Below, in pieces: positions 48,275 through 58,931 of a stretch of 64,000 nucleotides of DNA. Below the pieces are notes generated by a model. The model was given only the letters and a program-made list of their open reading frames with translations, had not been told where the DNA came from and ran no database searches. The stretch is from Halomonas dongshanensis (lineage in GTDB: Bacteria; Pseudomonadota; Gammaproteobacteria; Pseudomonadales; Halomonadaceae): contig NZ_JAJISC010000001.1 of the NCBI RefSeq assembly GCF_024790395.1, positions 682,001 to 746,000 on the forward strand. Reading direction: 5' to 3'. The translations under genes and the position numbers were made by a program. Within the stretch, counting starts at the first letter, position 1, and every line of letters starts with the position of its first letter.

Positions 48275-48823
48275 TTAGCCCTCGATCACGCCGCAGGCCT
48301 GACGGCCACCGCCGCCGCCCAGGTGGGGCTCATCGCTATAAGTATCGCCGCCTTCGTGCACCATGAGGCTGTGGCCCGCCAGGTCGTCCATGCTCAGGCG
48401 TGGCGCCAGCATGGGCAGGTTGGCTTCGCCGTCTTCGTTGACGGTCAGCACCGGAAGATCGCCCAGGTGCCCGTCGCCATAGGGGCCTTGGTGCGTATCG
48501 GTATTGTCCGGGTCGTAGTGGTCGCCTGCCGCCTGCGCCGCCGTCATTTCGCCGTCATCGTTTTCGGCGGGTTCGCAACTTGGGTTCTCGTGCATATGAA
48601 AGCCATACACGCCCGGCTCAAGGCCGCTGAGCGAAGGCGTTAGCATAACGCCACCAAAATCGGATGCCTCGGCGGTAACGGTGCCAATCGACTCGCCGAT
48701 ACCCTCGGCGCTGACGCTGTGCATCTCGACCTCTATCGACTCGTTCGATTGCGCATGAGCAGCACCTGCGGCCAAAAGTAGCGCGGCGCTGACGCCAACG
48801 AGCGGTGTGGTTACATAACGCAT
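48275..48823 (-). CDS. sodC: Periplasmic Cu/Zn superoxide dismutase
   Basis: A 182-residue protein with a signal peptide (ends near GAAHA). The Cu and Zn ligands are in GFHMHENPSC, the AAGDHYDP region, GDGHLGDLP and LMVHEGGD. The disulfide uses ENPSC and the C-terminal RQACGVIEG. It destroys superoxide in the periplasm. GGGAGA precedes the ATG at 48823. Confidence 0.95.
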   Translation of the reverse strand: MRYVTTPLVGVSAALLLAAGAAHAQSNESIEVEMHSVSAEGIGESIGTVTAEASDFGGVMLTPSLSGLEPGVYGFHMHENPSCEPAENDDGEMTAAQAAGDHYDPDNTDTHQGPYGDGHLGDLPVLTVNEDGEANLPMLAPRLSMDDLAGHSLMVHEGGDTYSDEPHLGGGGGRQACGVIEG

Positions 48824-48991
48824 GGTGTTTCTCCCTTCCTGATCCATGGAGGTCGTAAAACTTGTCACACTGCCCTGCGCCTTAAGCAGGGCGTTTCTTC
48901 AGCGTAGACACCCAGCCGCCTCGCTGCCAACGCAAGGGTGACACCTGCGCCGCTAGCCGCGACAATAGCGCCCTCTTCGATGGGAAAACGC

Positions 48992-49762
48992 ATGACCGCA
49001 CTCGACATACTCTATCGCGACGAACACCTCGTAGTGGTCAACAAGCCATCAGGGCTTCTGGTGCACCGCAGCGCTCTAGCGCGAGGAGAAACCGAGTTTC
49101 TCGTTCAGCGGCTGCGCAACCAGCTTGGCCAGCGGGTCTATCCGGTACATAGGCTGGATCGCCCGACCTCGGGAGTCATGGTGCTGGCGCTCTCGTCTGA
49201 TGCGGCCCGCAAGCTCACCGATGCCTTTACCGAACGCCAGGTAGAGAAACGCTATCTTGCCGTGGTGCGCGGCCATGCACCCGAGGCAGAGCTATTAGAC
49301 TACGCCCTGCGCGAAGAAGATGGCTCGCGGCCCAAAGCCGAGATGCCCGCGATGGCCGCCGCCACCGAAATACGCCGCCTGGATAGTGTCGAGCTGCCGG
49401 TGCAGGTCGACCGCTACCCCAAGGCGCGCTACTCGCTGGTCGAGGCGCGCCCGCTGACCGGGCGACGCCACCAGATCCGCCGTCACCTTTCACGGCGCGG
49501 CTACCCCATCATCGGCGATGCCAAACATGGCAAGAGCGTGCACAACCGCTTTTTCGCCGAACGGCTTGGCGCGCCGCGCTTGCTTCTGGCGGCCACGCAG
49601 CTAGCCTTCGCGCACCCCGCGGGCGGTGAGTATCTAGCCGTCACCTGCGCGCTCGATGATGTCATGACCCAGCTCTTTCACCATTTAGGCTGGGCGGGCC
49701 ACCTGCCGGTGAATGGCGTGAGCGCGACAGATAACATCGTCGAACCAGTGATAGCTAAATAG
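48992..49762 (+). CDS. truC: tRNA pseudouridine-65 synthase
   Basis: A 256-residue RluA-type pseudouridine synthase. The catalytic Asp is in HRLDRPTSGVMV, and the second motif is LTGRRHQIRRHLS. Absence of an S4 domain and the total length favour TruC over RluC or RluD. The ATG at 48992 is used; an ATG 12 bases earlier is also open. Confidence 0.88.
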   Translation: MTALDILYRDEHLVVVNKPSGLLVHRSALARGETEFLVQRLRNQLGQRVYPVHRLDRPTSGVMVLALSSDAARKLTDAFTERQVEKRYLAVVRGHAPEAELLDYALREEDGSRPKAEMPAMAAATEIRRLDSVELPVQVDRYPKARYSLVEARPLTGRRHQIRRHLSRRGYPIIGDAKHGKSVHNRFFAERLGAPRLLLAATQLAFAHPAGGEYLAVTCALDDVMTQLFHHLGWAGHLPVNGVSATDNIVEPVIAK

Positions 49763-49817
49763 AACCACTAAATAGTTAATAGAAACGTTAATAGAACCTT
49801 TGATAGCAGAGAGCATC

Positions 49818-50615
49818 ATGCCCCCGAGTGATTACGACCTGCGTTTTGGCGGTATTCGCCGCCTGTACGGCCAGCGCGCCGTCGAGGCTTTCCAGCGCGC
49901 CCACGTGGTCGTGGTTGGCGTGGGCGGCGTGGGCAGCTGGGCGGCGGAGGCGCTGGCGCGCTCAGGGATAGCCAAGCTCACGCTGATCGATCTCGACGAT
50001 GTTTGCGTCTCCAACGTCAACCGTCAGCTTCATGCTCTGGATGGCACGGTGGGGCGGCCTAAGGTCGATGTGTTGGCCGAGCGCTGTCGGCTGATCAATC
50101 CCGAGATCGAGATCATTGCCGATGCCGCCTTCGTCACCCCAACGAATCTAGCCGAGCGCATTCCGGAAGACGTTGATCATGTGGTCGACGCCATCGATAG
50201 CGTTATTGCCAAGGCCGCGCTGATTGCCTGGTGCAAGCGGCGCAAGATTTCGATCACCGTGACCGGTGCGGCGGGTGGGCAGACCGACCCTACGCGGATT
50301 CAAGTGGCGGATCTCACCCGCACCGAGCACGACCCGCTTCTGGCCAAGGTGCGCTCGCGCCTGCGCCGCGACTATAATTTCTCGCGTAACCCCAAGCGCC
50401 GCTTCTCGGTGGAGTGCGTCTACTCCGACGAGCAGTTGGTCTACCCTGGCAGCGATGGCGAAGTGTGCCTGCAAAAGCCTGGCAGCGGAGAAGCCACTCG
50501 GCTCGACTGCGCCTCGGGCTTTGGTGCCGCCACCTTCGTCACCGGCACCTTCGGCTTCGTCGCTGCCTCTAAAGTACTCGAGCGACTGGCCAGGAAGGCG
50601 CAGCGCACCGAGTGA
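49818..50615 (+). CDS. tcdA: tRNA threonylcarbamoyladenosine dehydratase
   Basis: A 265-residue E1-like enzyme that cyclises t6A37 to ct6A in tRNA. The nucleotide-binding VVVGVGGVGSWAAEALARSG is at about 30-50, followed by DLDDVCVSNVNRQ and RPKVDVLAERC. The GQTDPTRIQVADL section is typical of TcdA/CsdL. It lies 55 bases after truC, a second tRNA modifier. Confidence 0.92.
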   Translation: MPPSDYDLRFGGIRRLYGQRAVEAFQRAHVVVVGVGGVGSWAAEALARSGIAKLTLIDLDDVCVSNVNRQLHALDGTVGRPKVDVLAERCRLINPEIEIIADAAFVTPTNLAERIPEDVDHVVDAIDSVIAKAALIAWCKRRKISITVTGAAGGQTDPTRIQVADLTRTEHDPLLAKVRSRLRRDYNFSRNPKRRFSVECVYSDEQLVYPGSDGEVCLQKPGSGEATRLDCASGFGAATFVTGTFGFVAASKVLERLARKAQRTE

Positions 50616-50654
50616 TCCTCTCTTTTGACGTTTCAGGCACGCTGCGATAGCGCG

Positions 50655-52169
50655 CTAGAGACCGAAGGGCAGCCCCAGGGCGTACCAGACAAAGTAGAGC
50701 AGTGTCCAACCCGACAGGATCGCCAGCGAGTAGGGCATAGCGACCGTGAGCAGGTGGCCCAGGGTGAACGAGCGGTTGTAGAGGTGGATCACTGCCAGGA
50801 TCAGTGGCAAGTAAGGGTTAATCGGTGAGATCGGGTTGGTAGCAGAGTCGGCAATGCGATACGCCGCCTGGATCGCCTCGGGCGCGAGGCCCAAGAGCAT
50901 CAGCATCGGCATGAAGATCGGCGCCATCAGCGCCCACTGGGCCGAACCGCTATAGAAAAACAGGTTCACCACCGCCGCCAGCAAAATGAAGCCCAGTAGC
51001 GCGACCATGGGTGGCATGTTGATGCCCAAGAGCCAATCGGCGCCGTTGACGGCGGTGACGATCGCCAGATTCGACCAGTTAAAGATAGCGATGAACTGGG
51101 CCACCATGAACACGATCACGATAAAGCCACACATGTCGCGCACCGCCTCCTCCATCAACCGTGGCACGTCACTTGGCCTTGAGATCTTGCCCACCGTTAC
51201 GCCATAGACGATGCCGCACAGGATGAAGAAGATCATGATGAAGGGCACCAGCCCACTCATGAACGGCGATGGCAGAAGTCCGCCTTCGGCGTTTCTGAGC
51301 CCGGAGCCTTCCGGCATGATCAGAAGCAGCACCGCCGCGATATAGGCCAGCGCCGAAAGACCCGTGTAGCGCAGCGCCCGACGCTCGGCCGCGCTAAGTG
51401 AGGTGCTTTGCGAGGCGTCGGTGACATCCTGCTGTGGGCGAAAGCGCTCGAGCATCGGCTCGGTATAGCGGTCGTTCATCACCGTGATGATCAGGGTGAT
51501 CAAGGGCACCGAGGCGCACATGAAGAACCAGTTTGCGACTACGCTCACTTCATAGCCCGGACGCACACTCTGCACGACTTCGGTCGAGATGCCTGAAAGC
51601 AGCAAGTCGGTGCCAGCGATGAAGAAATTGGCGCTGAAGCCGGCAAAGATCGAGACGAAAGCCACGATGATGCCTGCCACTGGGTTGCGACCCACCGTCT
51701 TGAACATGATGGCAGCCAAGGGCGGGATGAGAAATACCGCCGCATCGGACACTAGATTGCCGATGATCGAGGTGAAAATCACCGCTGGAGTGATATAGCG
51801 CGGCGCCACGTTGCTGAGCATACGCTTGATCGCCGCGTCGGCCAGACCGGTTTTCTGAATCAAGCCAAGGGCCAGCACCATCACCAGTACCAGGCCTAGC
51901 GGGCGAAAGCTTGTAAAGTTGGTCACTGCGCCGGTCACCATGAAACGAAGGCCGTCCCAGCTCAGTAGCGAACGAACTTGAATCAGCTCCTGAGTCGCCG
52001 GGTCGATGACTGGATCGAGCCATAGACTCATCACTGCCGATAACCCGAGCGTTGCAACGAATAGCGCGAAGAACATGATAAAAGGATGGGGAAGCGCATC
52101 GGCCAGACGCGCGACATGGTGCATCACGCCGGTGGTTTGCCCGGCATGAGCATTGGCTTGATTTTTCAT
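50655..52169 (-). CDS. abgT: AbgT-family transporter
   Basis: A 504-residue membrane carrier of the AbgT family (p-aminobenzoyl-glutamate importer; some members export sulfonamides). The start HHVARLADALPHPFIMF, the FTSFRPLGLVLVMVLALG region, and the C-terminal NPISPINPYLPL match the family. The ATG is 26 bases after an M20 amidohydrolase gene, so the two probably import and hydrolyse the same N-acyl or N-aroyl amino acid. Confidence 0.88.
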   Translation of the reverse strand: MKNQANAHAGQTTGVMHHVARLADALPHPFIMFFALFVATLGLSAVMSLWLDPVIDPATQELIQVRSLLSWDGLRFMVTGAVTNFTSFRPLGLVLVMVLALGLIQKTGLADAAIKRMLSNVAPRYITPAVIFTSIIGNLVSDAAVFLIPPLAAIMFKTVGRNPVAGIIVAFVSIFAGFSANFFIAGTDLLLSGISTEVVQSVRPGYEVSVVANWFFMCASVPLITLIITVMNDRYTEPMLERFRPQQDVTDASQSTSLSAAERRALRYTGLSALAYIAAVLLLIMPEGSGLRNAEGGLLPSPFMSGLVPFIMIFFILCGIVYGVTVGKISRPSDVPRLMEEAVRDMCGFIVIVFMVAQFIAIFNWSNLAIVTAVNGADWLLGINMPPMVALLGFILLAAVVNLFFYSGSAQWALMAPIFMPMLMLLGLAPEAIQAAYRIADSATNPISPINPYLPLILAVIHLYNRSFTLGHLLTVAMPYSLAILSGWTLLYFVWYALGLPFGL

Positions 52170-52195
52170 TGTCGTCTTCCGAAGGGTAAGGGCGC

Positions 52196-53377
52196 TTAGC
52201 GCACCGCCAGTTCGCGTTGCACCATGGCCACGAAGAATGACGCCCCGGTGGGGATGATCGCGTCGTTGAAGTCATACAGCGGATGATGAACGCTTACCCC
52301 GCCTTTCTCGCCCTCGAGACCGTTACCCAAGAACAGGTAGCAGCCCGGCACGGCGCGCAGCATGAACGAGAAGTCCTCGCTGCCGGAGAGCGGCTGGCAG
52401 TCGGTGTTGACCTTCTCCTCGCCGACCAGGCCCTTGGCCACATCGCAGGCGAGCTCGAAGGCATCGGCGTCGTTGATCGTGGCCGGGTAGCTGCCGGGGC
52501 GAATGGTCAGAGTGGCGCGGGCGCCATAGGCCTCGGCGCTGCTTTCCACCAGCGTCTTCAAGCGCGCCAGCGCGTGCTGACGAACGCCTTCGTCGAAGGT
52601 GCGCAGGCACCCCATCATGCGCGCCTCACCGGGAATGACATTGAAGGTTCCTGAGCCCGCGTGCAGGTCGGTGAACGACAGCACCGCAGACGCCAGCGGC
52701 GAGGTATTGCGGCTGACGACGGTCTGGGCGCTGGTGATGATGGACGCGATTACTGGCATCGGGTCGACGGTGTGCTGGGGCATGGCGGCGTGCCCCCCCT
52801 TGCCCTGGATGTCGATGACGAAGCGATCCGAGCCCGCCAGCAGGGCGCCGTTGCGCACCCACAGCTCGCCGGCGGGAATGCCCGGCATGTTGTGAAGCCC
52901 GTAGACGCGATCGCAGGGGAAGCGCTCGAACAGACCGTCGTCGATCATCACCTGGGCGCCGGCCAGCCCCTCTTCCGCTGGCTGGAAGATGAAGTGCACG
53001 GTGCCGGCGAAATCCCGGTGCTCGGCCAGGTACCAGGCCGCCGCCAGTAGCATGGTGGTGTGGCCATCGTGGCCGCAGCCGTGCATTCGGCCTTCGGTTT
53101 GGGAGGCGTAATCGAAGGTGTTTTGCTCGGTCATCGTCAACGCGTCCATGTCCGCGCGCAGGCCGATGGTGCGTGTGCCTGGCTTGCTTCCGCGCAATAC
53201 TCCGACCACGCCGGTACCGCCAATGCCGGTGTGGACTTCATCGAAGCCCCAGGCGGTCAGCTTGTCGACCACCAGTTGGGCGGTGCGCTGCTCTTCGAAG
53301 CCCAGTTCTGGGTGGCGATGAATATCCTGGCGCCAGCGGGTGAATTCGTCATTATTGGCGATGAGGGCATCTATCAT
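52196..53377 (-). CDS. M20 amidohydrolase (hippurate hydrolase / AbgB-like)
   Basis: A 393-residue M20D-type zinc or manganese amidohydrolase. The metal-binding sequence MHGCGHDGHTTM and the catalytic EEG in FQPAEEGLAGA are conserved; the dimerisation domain spans about 185-300. It likely splits an N-acyl amino acid imported by AbgT. The ATG at 53377 follows a weak ribosome site. It is divergent from the LysR gene. Confidence 0.88.
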   Translation of the reverse strand: MIDALIANNDEFTRWRQDIHRHPELGFEEQRTAQLVVDKLTAWGFDEVHTGIGGTGVVGVLRGSKPGTRTIGLRADMDALTMTEQNTFDYASQTEGRMHGCGHDGHTTMLLAAAWYLAEHRDFAGTVHFIFQPAEEGLAGAQVMIDDGLFERFPCDRVYGLHNMPGIPAGELWVRNGALLAGSDRFVIDIQGKGGHAAMPQHTVDPMPVIASIITSAQTVVSRNTSPLASAVLSFTDLHAGSGTFNVIPGEARMMGCLRTFDEGVRQHALARLKTLVESSAEAYGARATLTIRPGSYPATINDADAFELACDVAKGLVGEEKVNTDCQPLSGSEDFSFMLRAVPGCYLFLGNGLEGEKGGVSVHHPLYDFNDAIIPTGASFFVAMVQRELAVR

Positions 53378-53484
53378 GAGGAAGGTTTCCTGAATTCTAT
53401 TTTGTAATGGCTGAGTCGTTTCTAAAAGCGCCATGGCGCTTTTTTAGGCCACCCAAAACTTTATACCGGCGCTTCGAACGGTTT

Positions 53485-53502
53485 ATAGTGACTTGTCACT
53501 AT
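53485..53502. promoter_or_regulatory. Palindromic operator candidate for the LysR regulator
   Basis: ATAGTGAC (53485-53492) and GTCACTAT (53495-53502) form a perfect 8-bp inverted repeat with a 2-base centre. It lies in the divergent gap between the M20 and LysR genes, 19 bases before the LysR ATG. It contains the T-N11-A feature of LysR sites. Confidence 0.65.
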
Positions 53503-53521
53503 CACTCCATGAGTAAATGTT

Positions 53522-54487
53522 ATGGCCCACCGCGGCTTCACCGATGCCCAGATCGAGGCCTTCCTATGGATCATGAAAACCTCGAGCGCCACCGAGGCGG
53601 CCAACCGAATGCTGATCTCCCAGCCCGCCATCAGCCGCATGATCAAACAGCTCGAAACCCGGCTGGGATTTGCGCTGTTCGAGCGCCACCATAACCGGCT
53701 CTTGCCGACCCGGCGCGGCACGCTGTTTTATGATGAGGTGGAGCGGGTTCACCTGGGGCTGAATCATTTGCGTCAGTTCGCCGAGCGGCTCAAACATCGC
53801 GCCGCCGGGCAGTTGCGCATCGTCAGTATGCCCTCCTTCGCGATGGCGGTGTTTCCGGCGGTTTCCGCCGCCCTGGCCGAGCAGTTTCCCGAGCTCGAGA
53901 TCAGTCTCTACTCGTTTCGCTCCCAGCAGATTCCCGAGGAGATGATCGCCCAGCGCTTCGACATCGGCATCACCACCGACACGCGTCCCGACCCGCGCTA
54001 CCAGAGCCGCTACTATCGACTGCCTGGCATATGCTTGATACCTCGGGGCCACCCCTTGAGTGCCAAAACAGTGATCGATATTCAAGATCTCGAGAACGAG
54101 ACCCTAATCTGTGGTGAGCCTGATGAGCAGAGTCGGCGACTTATCACGCAGAAACTCGATGAACACGGTGTCAAGCCGGGTAAGATATGGACCGTTTCGT
54201 TAGGAGAAATGGCTGCCAGGCTCGTGGCCAACGGCACAGGTCTTTCCATTCTTAGCAGCGTAGCAGCACTCGATGCTCGTCGTGCTGAGATTGAGGTGCG
54301 ACCTTTAAGCTTCTCTATCGACTATACCCTTCAGATCATCCTGCCCCTCGAAAAACACGCCGAGCCCATGGTCGTCGATATCAATAACGTATTGATCGAG
54401 TTGATCGAAGCGAAGATCGAACAGAGCTATCATGCTGCCAACGTGATCGACTCCCGTTTAACCGCACTCCGAAGAGAAAAATCATGA
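53522..54487 (+). CDS. LysR-type regulator of the AbgT/M20 operon
   Basis: A 321-residue LysR regulator. The winged helix is at 5-65 (SSATEAANRMLISQPAISRM), then the effector-binding domain. The divergent layout with the M20 and abgT genes and the shared palindrome suggest it controls them. The stop overlaps the next gene by 4 bases. Confidence 0.9.
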   Translation: MAHRGFTDAQIEAFLWIMKTSSATEAANRMLISQPAISRMIKQLETRLGFALFERHHNRLLPTRRGTLFYDEVERVHLGLNHLRQFAERLKHRAAGQLRIVSMPSFAMAVFPAVSAALAEQFPELEISLYSFRSQQIPEEMIAQRFDIGITTDTRPDPRYQSRYYRLPGICLIPRGHPLSAKTVIDIQDLENETLICGEPDEQSRRLITQKLDEHGVKPGKIWTVSLGEMAARLVANGTGLSILSSVAALDARRAEIEVRPLSFSIDYTLQIILPLEKHAEPMVVDINNVLIELIEAKIEQSYHAANVIDSRLTALRREKS

Positions 54488-54702
54488 CGCTTCCGGTTCC
54501 TGGTATTTATCGCCACTACAAAGGCGCCCTGTACGAAGTGCTCGGCACCTCCCTGCACAGCGAAACCGAGGAATACCTCGTGGTTTACCGGGCCCTTTAC
54601 GGCGAATATGGCCTTTGGGTGCGCCCATTGGAGATGTTCGTCGAAGCCGTCACGGTCGGCGATACGCTACAGGCGCGCTTTGCGTTGGAAAAGGCGTTTT
54701 AA
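54484..54702 (+). CDS. DUF1653 protein
   Basis: A 72-residue protein beginning VPGIYRHYKGALYEVLGTS, which matches DUF1653, a small beta-rich family of unknown function. The ATG overlaps the LysR stop by 4 bases, so it is translationally coupled. A terminator follows. Confidence 0.85.
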   Translation: MTLPVPGIYRHYKGALYEVLGTSLHSETEEYLVVYRALYGEYGLWVRPLEMFVEAVTVGDTLQARFALEKAF

Positions 54703-54736
54703 AGCGTAAAACTCGTCCCACGTTCGCTATGAAAAA

Positions 54737-54764
54737 CGCCCCGGCCAATAACCCGGCTGGGGCG
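54737..54764 (+). terminator. Terminator after the DUF1653 gene
   Basis: A 10-bp stem with one G-T pair (54737-54746 with 54755-54764) preceded by an A-run. The reverse strand reads into T-rich sequence, so it may also act for the convergent CobW gene. Confidence 0.7.
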
Positions 54765-54833
54765 CTCAGAAATGATTACTAGCACAGGCAAACCGTACTG
54801 TCTTGCCAGTGTGGCGATATCAATTGCAGCCAC

Positions 54834-56060
<1,227 letters not shown>

Positions 56061-56084
56061 TGCTAGGACCTCTAAATGGGTTTT

Positions 56085-56107
56085 GAAATGTAATATTATA
56101 ACAATAT
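56085..56107 (-). promoter_or_regulatory. Zur box of the CobW-type gene
   Basis: Read on the minus strand the sequence is ATATTGTTATAATATTACAT followed by TTC, very close to the zinc-uptake-regulator consensus TGTTATAATATAACA. It lies 25 bases upstream of the CobW ATG, where Zur would block the promoter when zinc is sufficient. Confidence 0.85.
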
Positions 56108-56298
56108 TGAGTGTTGAGAAAAGGTGGATGAAAAGATGGCTTTCTGACAGCAGTGCTGTTCGCAAGCAGCCAGCGATAGCGCACAGAGGAGGTAGGCTAG
56201 AAAAAGCGAAGAGAGAGGACTACAAGCCAGTACTGATAGGAGGGCGTGGCCAGCCTGCCCAAAGCGCCTATGTAGACGCCTTGGGCGGCGTCATTTCA

Positions 56299-57690
56299 TC
56301 AAGACTGCGACAGTGACTCTTTGCCACTACGCAGCTTTTTCCGCGACAGCCCCCACCAGCGCAGTGCATCGACCACCGCGAAGGCGAGAAGGCTCACGCC
56401 CATGACCGGTAGCGCAAAGCCGAGGGCGATGGCGATGAGGGCGGTAACCAGCTTGATACCCAGCGGTAGCTTGAGCCAGGGCTCGCTAACGGTGGGAAAG
56501 CGCTGACCGCTCGCGGCATTCAAACGCCGCCATGCCATGCGGTAGCCCCAGAAGATGAGCGTCACGAGGCCCAGCGCGATCATTGCCAGTACCAGCTGGT
56601 TGGCGAGGCCAAACATCACGCCCATGTGCAGATCCACTCCCCAGCGGGTCAGCTTGGCCGCCAATGGAAAGGTGGTGAAGTCGGTTTGATCGAGCACGGC
56701 CATGCTTTGCGGGTGCAGCGCTACCTGATCGACCTGGGTGGGCCAGCGGCGATCGATTTCGGCTACGCGCCAGGCTTGGCCACTGGCGGCGGGAGGCGCG
56801 AGCTGGATACGTGTAGCGTCGAGCCCAGCGGCGCGTGCAGCACCCAAAGCGCGGTCGAAGTCAGTCAGCGCAAACGAAGATGCCATGGCCATAGGAGCGG
56901 CGCTGTGCCCGGCATGGTTATGCTCGGCGTGTGGGTCTGACGTCTCTGTCGTAGCCTGTTCGAGAGAGGTAGAGACGCTGGGCGTGCCCCAGTTCATTGC
57001 GCTGCGCAGCTCGCCGATATTGCCCCCGGCCCACTTGGACCACGTAAGTCCCGTGGCCGAAAAGAACAAAAGCCCCACAGCAATGACGGCGCCAATCGTG
57101 GCATGGCGGCGCCGAGTCGCCAACGCAGGGCCTGCCCGCTTGAGCGAGCGGCGCTGCCATAGCCACAGCACGATACCGCCGAGCGCGGCGATCCACAGCC
57201 ACGAGGCGGCCAGTTCGCTGTAGAGCCTGCCGGTATCGCCCAGCAGCAGCTGGCGGTGGAAATGGTCAATAGCGGTGCGCAGCGGCAAGATACCGCTGGT
57301 GCCGTAAACGGTGGTATCGCCCCTTACCTCGAGCGAGCCTGGGTCGATGAAGATAGCGCGGTGTTCCGACGGGCCAAGCGTTTCATCGCTGAACATGATG
57401 CGGCTGGTGGCGCCGGGCTCGGGCGCTGGGCGCACGGCGCTGGGGAGCGTATCGGTCTCCAGATAGCGTTGGGCCGTGGCGACTTGATCGGCCAGCGGCT
57501 GCTCGGGGACCTGCGAAGTTGCCGTCAGCGCATCGCGGTAGACCCAGCTTTCAAGCGGCGGGCTCAACAGATAAGCAATGGCAGAGAGCGCGGCCACCAG
57601 AATGAAAGGACCGATGAACAGCCCTACGTAGAAATGCAGGCGGGTGAGTATCGCGAACAGCAGTTTGCTCGTGCGCGTCGAGGGGGCCAT
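56299..57690 (-). CDS. PepSY-associated membrane protein with a His-rich insert
   Basis: A 463-residue protein of the PepSY-TM family. A first helix (about 15-45, LFAILTRLHFYVGLFIGPFI) with conserved His, a periplasmic region, further helices near 160 and 200, and two or three C-terminal helices. A second periplasmic region starts with a His/Asp/Glu-rich insert, SDPHAEHNHAGHSAAPMA, a likely metal-binding segment. Relatives occur with siderophore or copper uptake genes and may reduce metals through heme or flavin. It lies near the Zur-linked gene but without its own visible Zur site. Confidence 0.8.
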   Translation of the reverse strand: MAPSTRTSKLLFAILTRLHFYVGLFIGPFILVAALSAIAYLLSPPLESWVYRDALTATSQVPEQPLADQVATAQRYLETDTLPSAVRPAPEPGATSRIMFSDETLGPSEHRAIFIDPGSLEVRGDTTVYGTSGILPLRTAIDHFHRQLLLGDTGRLYSELAASWLWIAALGGIVLWLWQRRSLKRAGPALATRRRHATIGAVIAVGLLFFSATGLTWSKWAGGNIGELRSAMNWGTPSVSTSLEQATTETSDPHAEHNHAGHSAAPMAMASSFALTDFDRALGAARAAGLDATRIQLAPPAASGQAWRVAEIDRRWPTQVDQVALHPQSMAVLDQTDFTTFPLAAKLTRWGVDLHMGVMFGLANQLVLAMIALGLVTLIFWGYRMAWRRLNAASGQRFPTVSEPWLKLPLGIKLVTALIAIALGFALPVMGVSLLAFAVVDALRWWGLSRKKLRSGKESLSQS

Positions 57691-57797
57691 GACGTTTTCC
57701 TGATCAGGGTGTTTTTTTATGTGGCGCCATGGTACGCCAACTTTAAATGTCCCTAGGCGCGACGAAAGGTCGCATTACTATGCTCGCCAAAGCGATG

Positions 57798-58733
57798 TCA
57801 GTGGCGGTAGAGCGCCTGGGAGGGAGCCTCGCCGAACAGGCGCTTGTAGTCGCGGGCAAACTGCCCCAGATGGTAGAAGCCCCAAAAGGTAGCGATCTCG
57901 GTCACCGTTTGCGGTGGCTCGGCGGCCAATAGCGCTCGACGCACTCGATTGAGCCGCGTCAAACGAAGAAACTGCAGCGGGCTGATACCCAGAATCGAGG
58001 TAAAGCTGTATTGCAGAGTGCGTCGGCTGGCGTGGGTGAGCTGGCACAGGGCGTCCATGGTGACGGGCGTATCGGGGTGGGTATCCAGGTGGCGCTTCAC
58101 CACCTCGACAATGGCTTTACGGTGTGCATGGCTTGGCGGCGGCGGGGCGGCACGTTGTCGGGTTTGAAGTAGGGCAAGCAGCGCAGTGGCCGCCAAGTCT
58201 CGCTGCAGTCCCTCGGCCAGGGGGCATCGGCTTAAATAGAGCAAACGCTCGAGCACGACCGTCACCGCTTGCAGCGTCGTTTGCCCCACCGGGTGTCGTG
58301 CGCTCTGCGGCCAAGCGTCGTCGAGTACCACGCCCCGGCGCTTGGCCATCGTCTCAAGCGCCTCCCTATCAACGACGATGCCGTAGATATCGAAGCCTTT
58401 CGGGGTGATGAGTTCGAAGTCCTTTCCGCCGGGGCGGCACATGACCTCATCGCGCTCCAGGGCCTGCCCATCGATGCGCCCTGCAACGGGCTTAGCCGGT
58501 AGCCCGATCCAGAGCGAATGCGCCCATACGCGGCATTGCTGGCGCAGCGCGAGGGCAGTGTGCTCCTTGAAGACCTGCAGCCCAGGCAGCAGGAGTTCAT
58601 CCAAGCGGCCATAGAAGCGGCCTTCGCCCAGCTGGTCGTACTCCTGCTGCCAGCGGCTTAGATGATGTGCCTGCTCGTCGGCGTCGAACGCCTCTTGGGT
58701 GCATCGTTTCGGTGCAAATGGCGTATCGAACAT
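57798..58733 (-). CDS. AraC-type regulator, EutR-like
   Basis: A 311-residue AraC-family activator with the two helix-turn-helix motifs in the last 110 residues (VTMDALCQLTHASRRTLQYS and WGFYHLGQFARDYKRLFGEA). The N-terminal domain resembles EutR, the ethanolamine operon activator. The ATG at 58733 has a GGGAGA site about 10 bases upstream; an ATG at 58751 is the alternative. It is divergent from the ethanolamine permease gene and probably controls it. Confidence 0.82.
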   Translation of the reverse strand: MFDTPFAPKRCTQEAFDADEQAHHLSRWQQEYDQLGEGRFYGRLDELLLPGLQVFKEHTALALRQQCRVWAHSLWIGLPAKPVAGRIDGQALERDEVMCRPGGKDFELITPKGFDIYGIVVDREALETMAKRRGVVLDDAWPQSARHPVGQTTLQAVTVVLERLLYLSRCPLAEGLQRDLAATALLALLQTRQRAAPPPPSHAHRKAIVEVVKRHLDTHPDTPVTMDALCQLTHASRRTLQYSFTSILGISPLQFLRLTRLNRVRRALLAAEPPQTVTEIATFWGFYHLGQFARDYKRLFGEAPSQALYRH

Positions 58734-58931
58734 GGCCGTCGTTTCTCCCATTGTCTGCGAGAAATACTCTTATTTTTTTATAAGTATCTGTTTGCAAATT
58801 GTTTTTCGATCGGTCTGTGGTTTTGCCGAAAAGCGATACTGAGCAATGACCGCGAGCGCTATGGTGATAAAAGCAATATCCGTTCCATACGACTCGCGTC
58901 TTTTGATGCGCTCAACAACAGGGACAAGACG

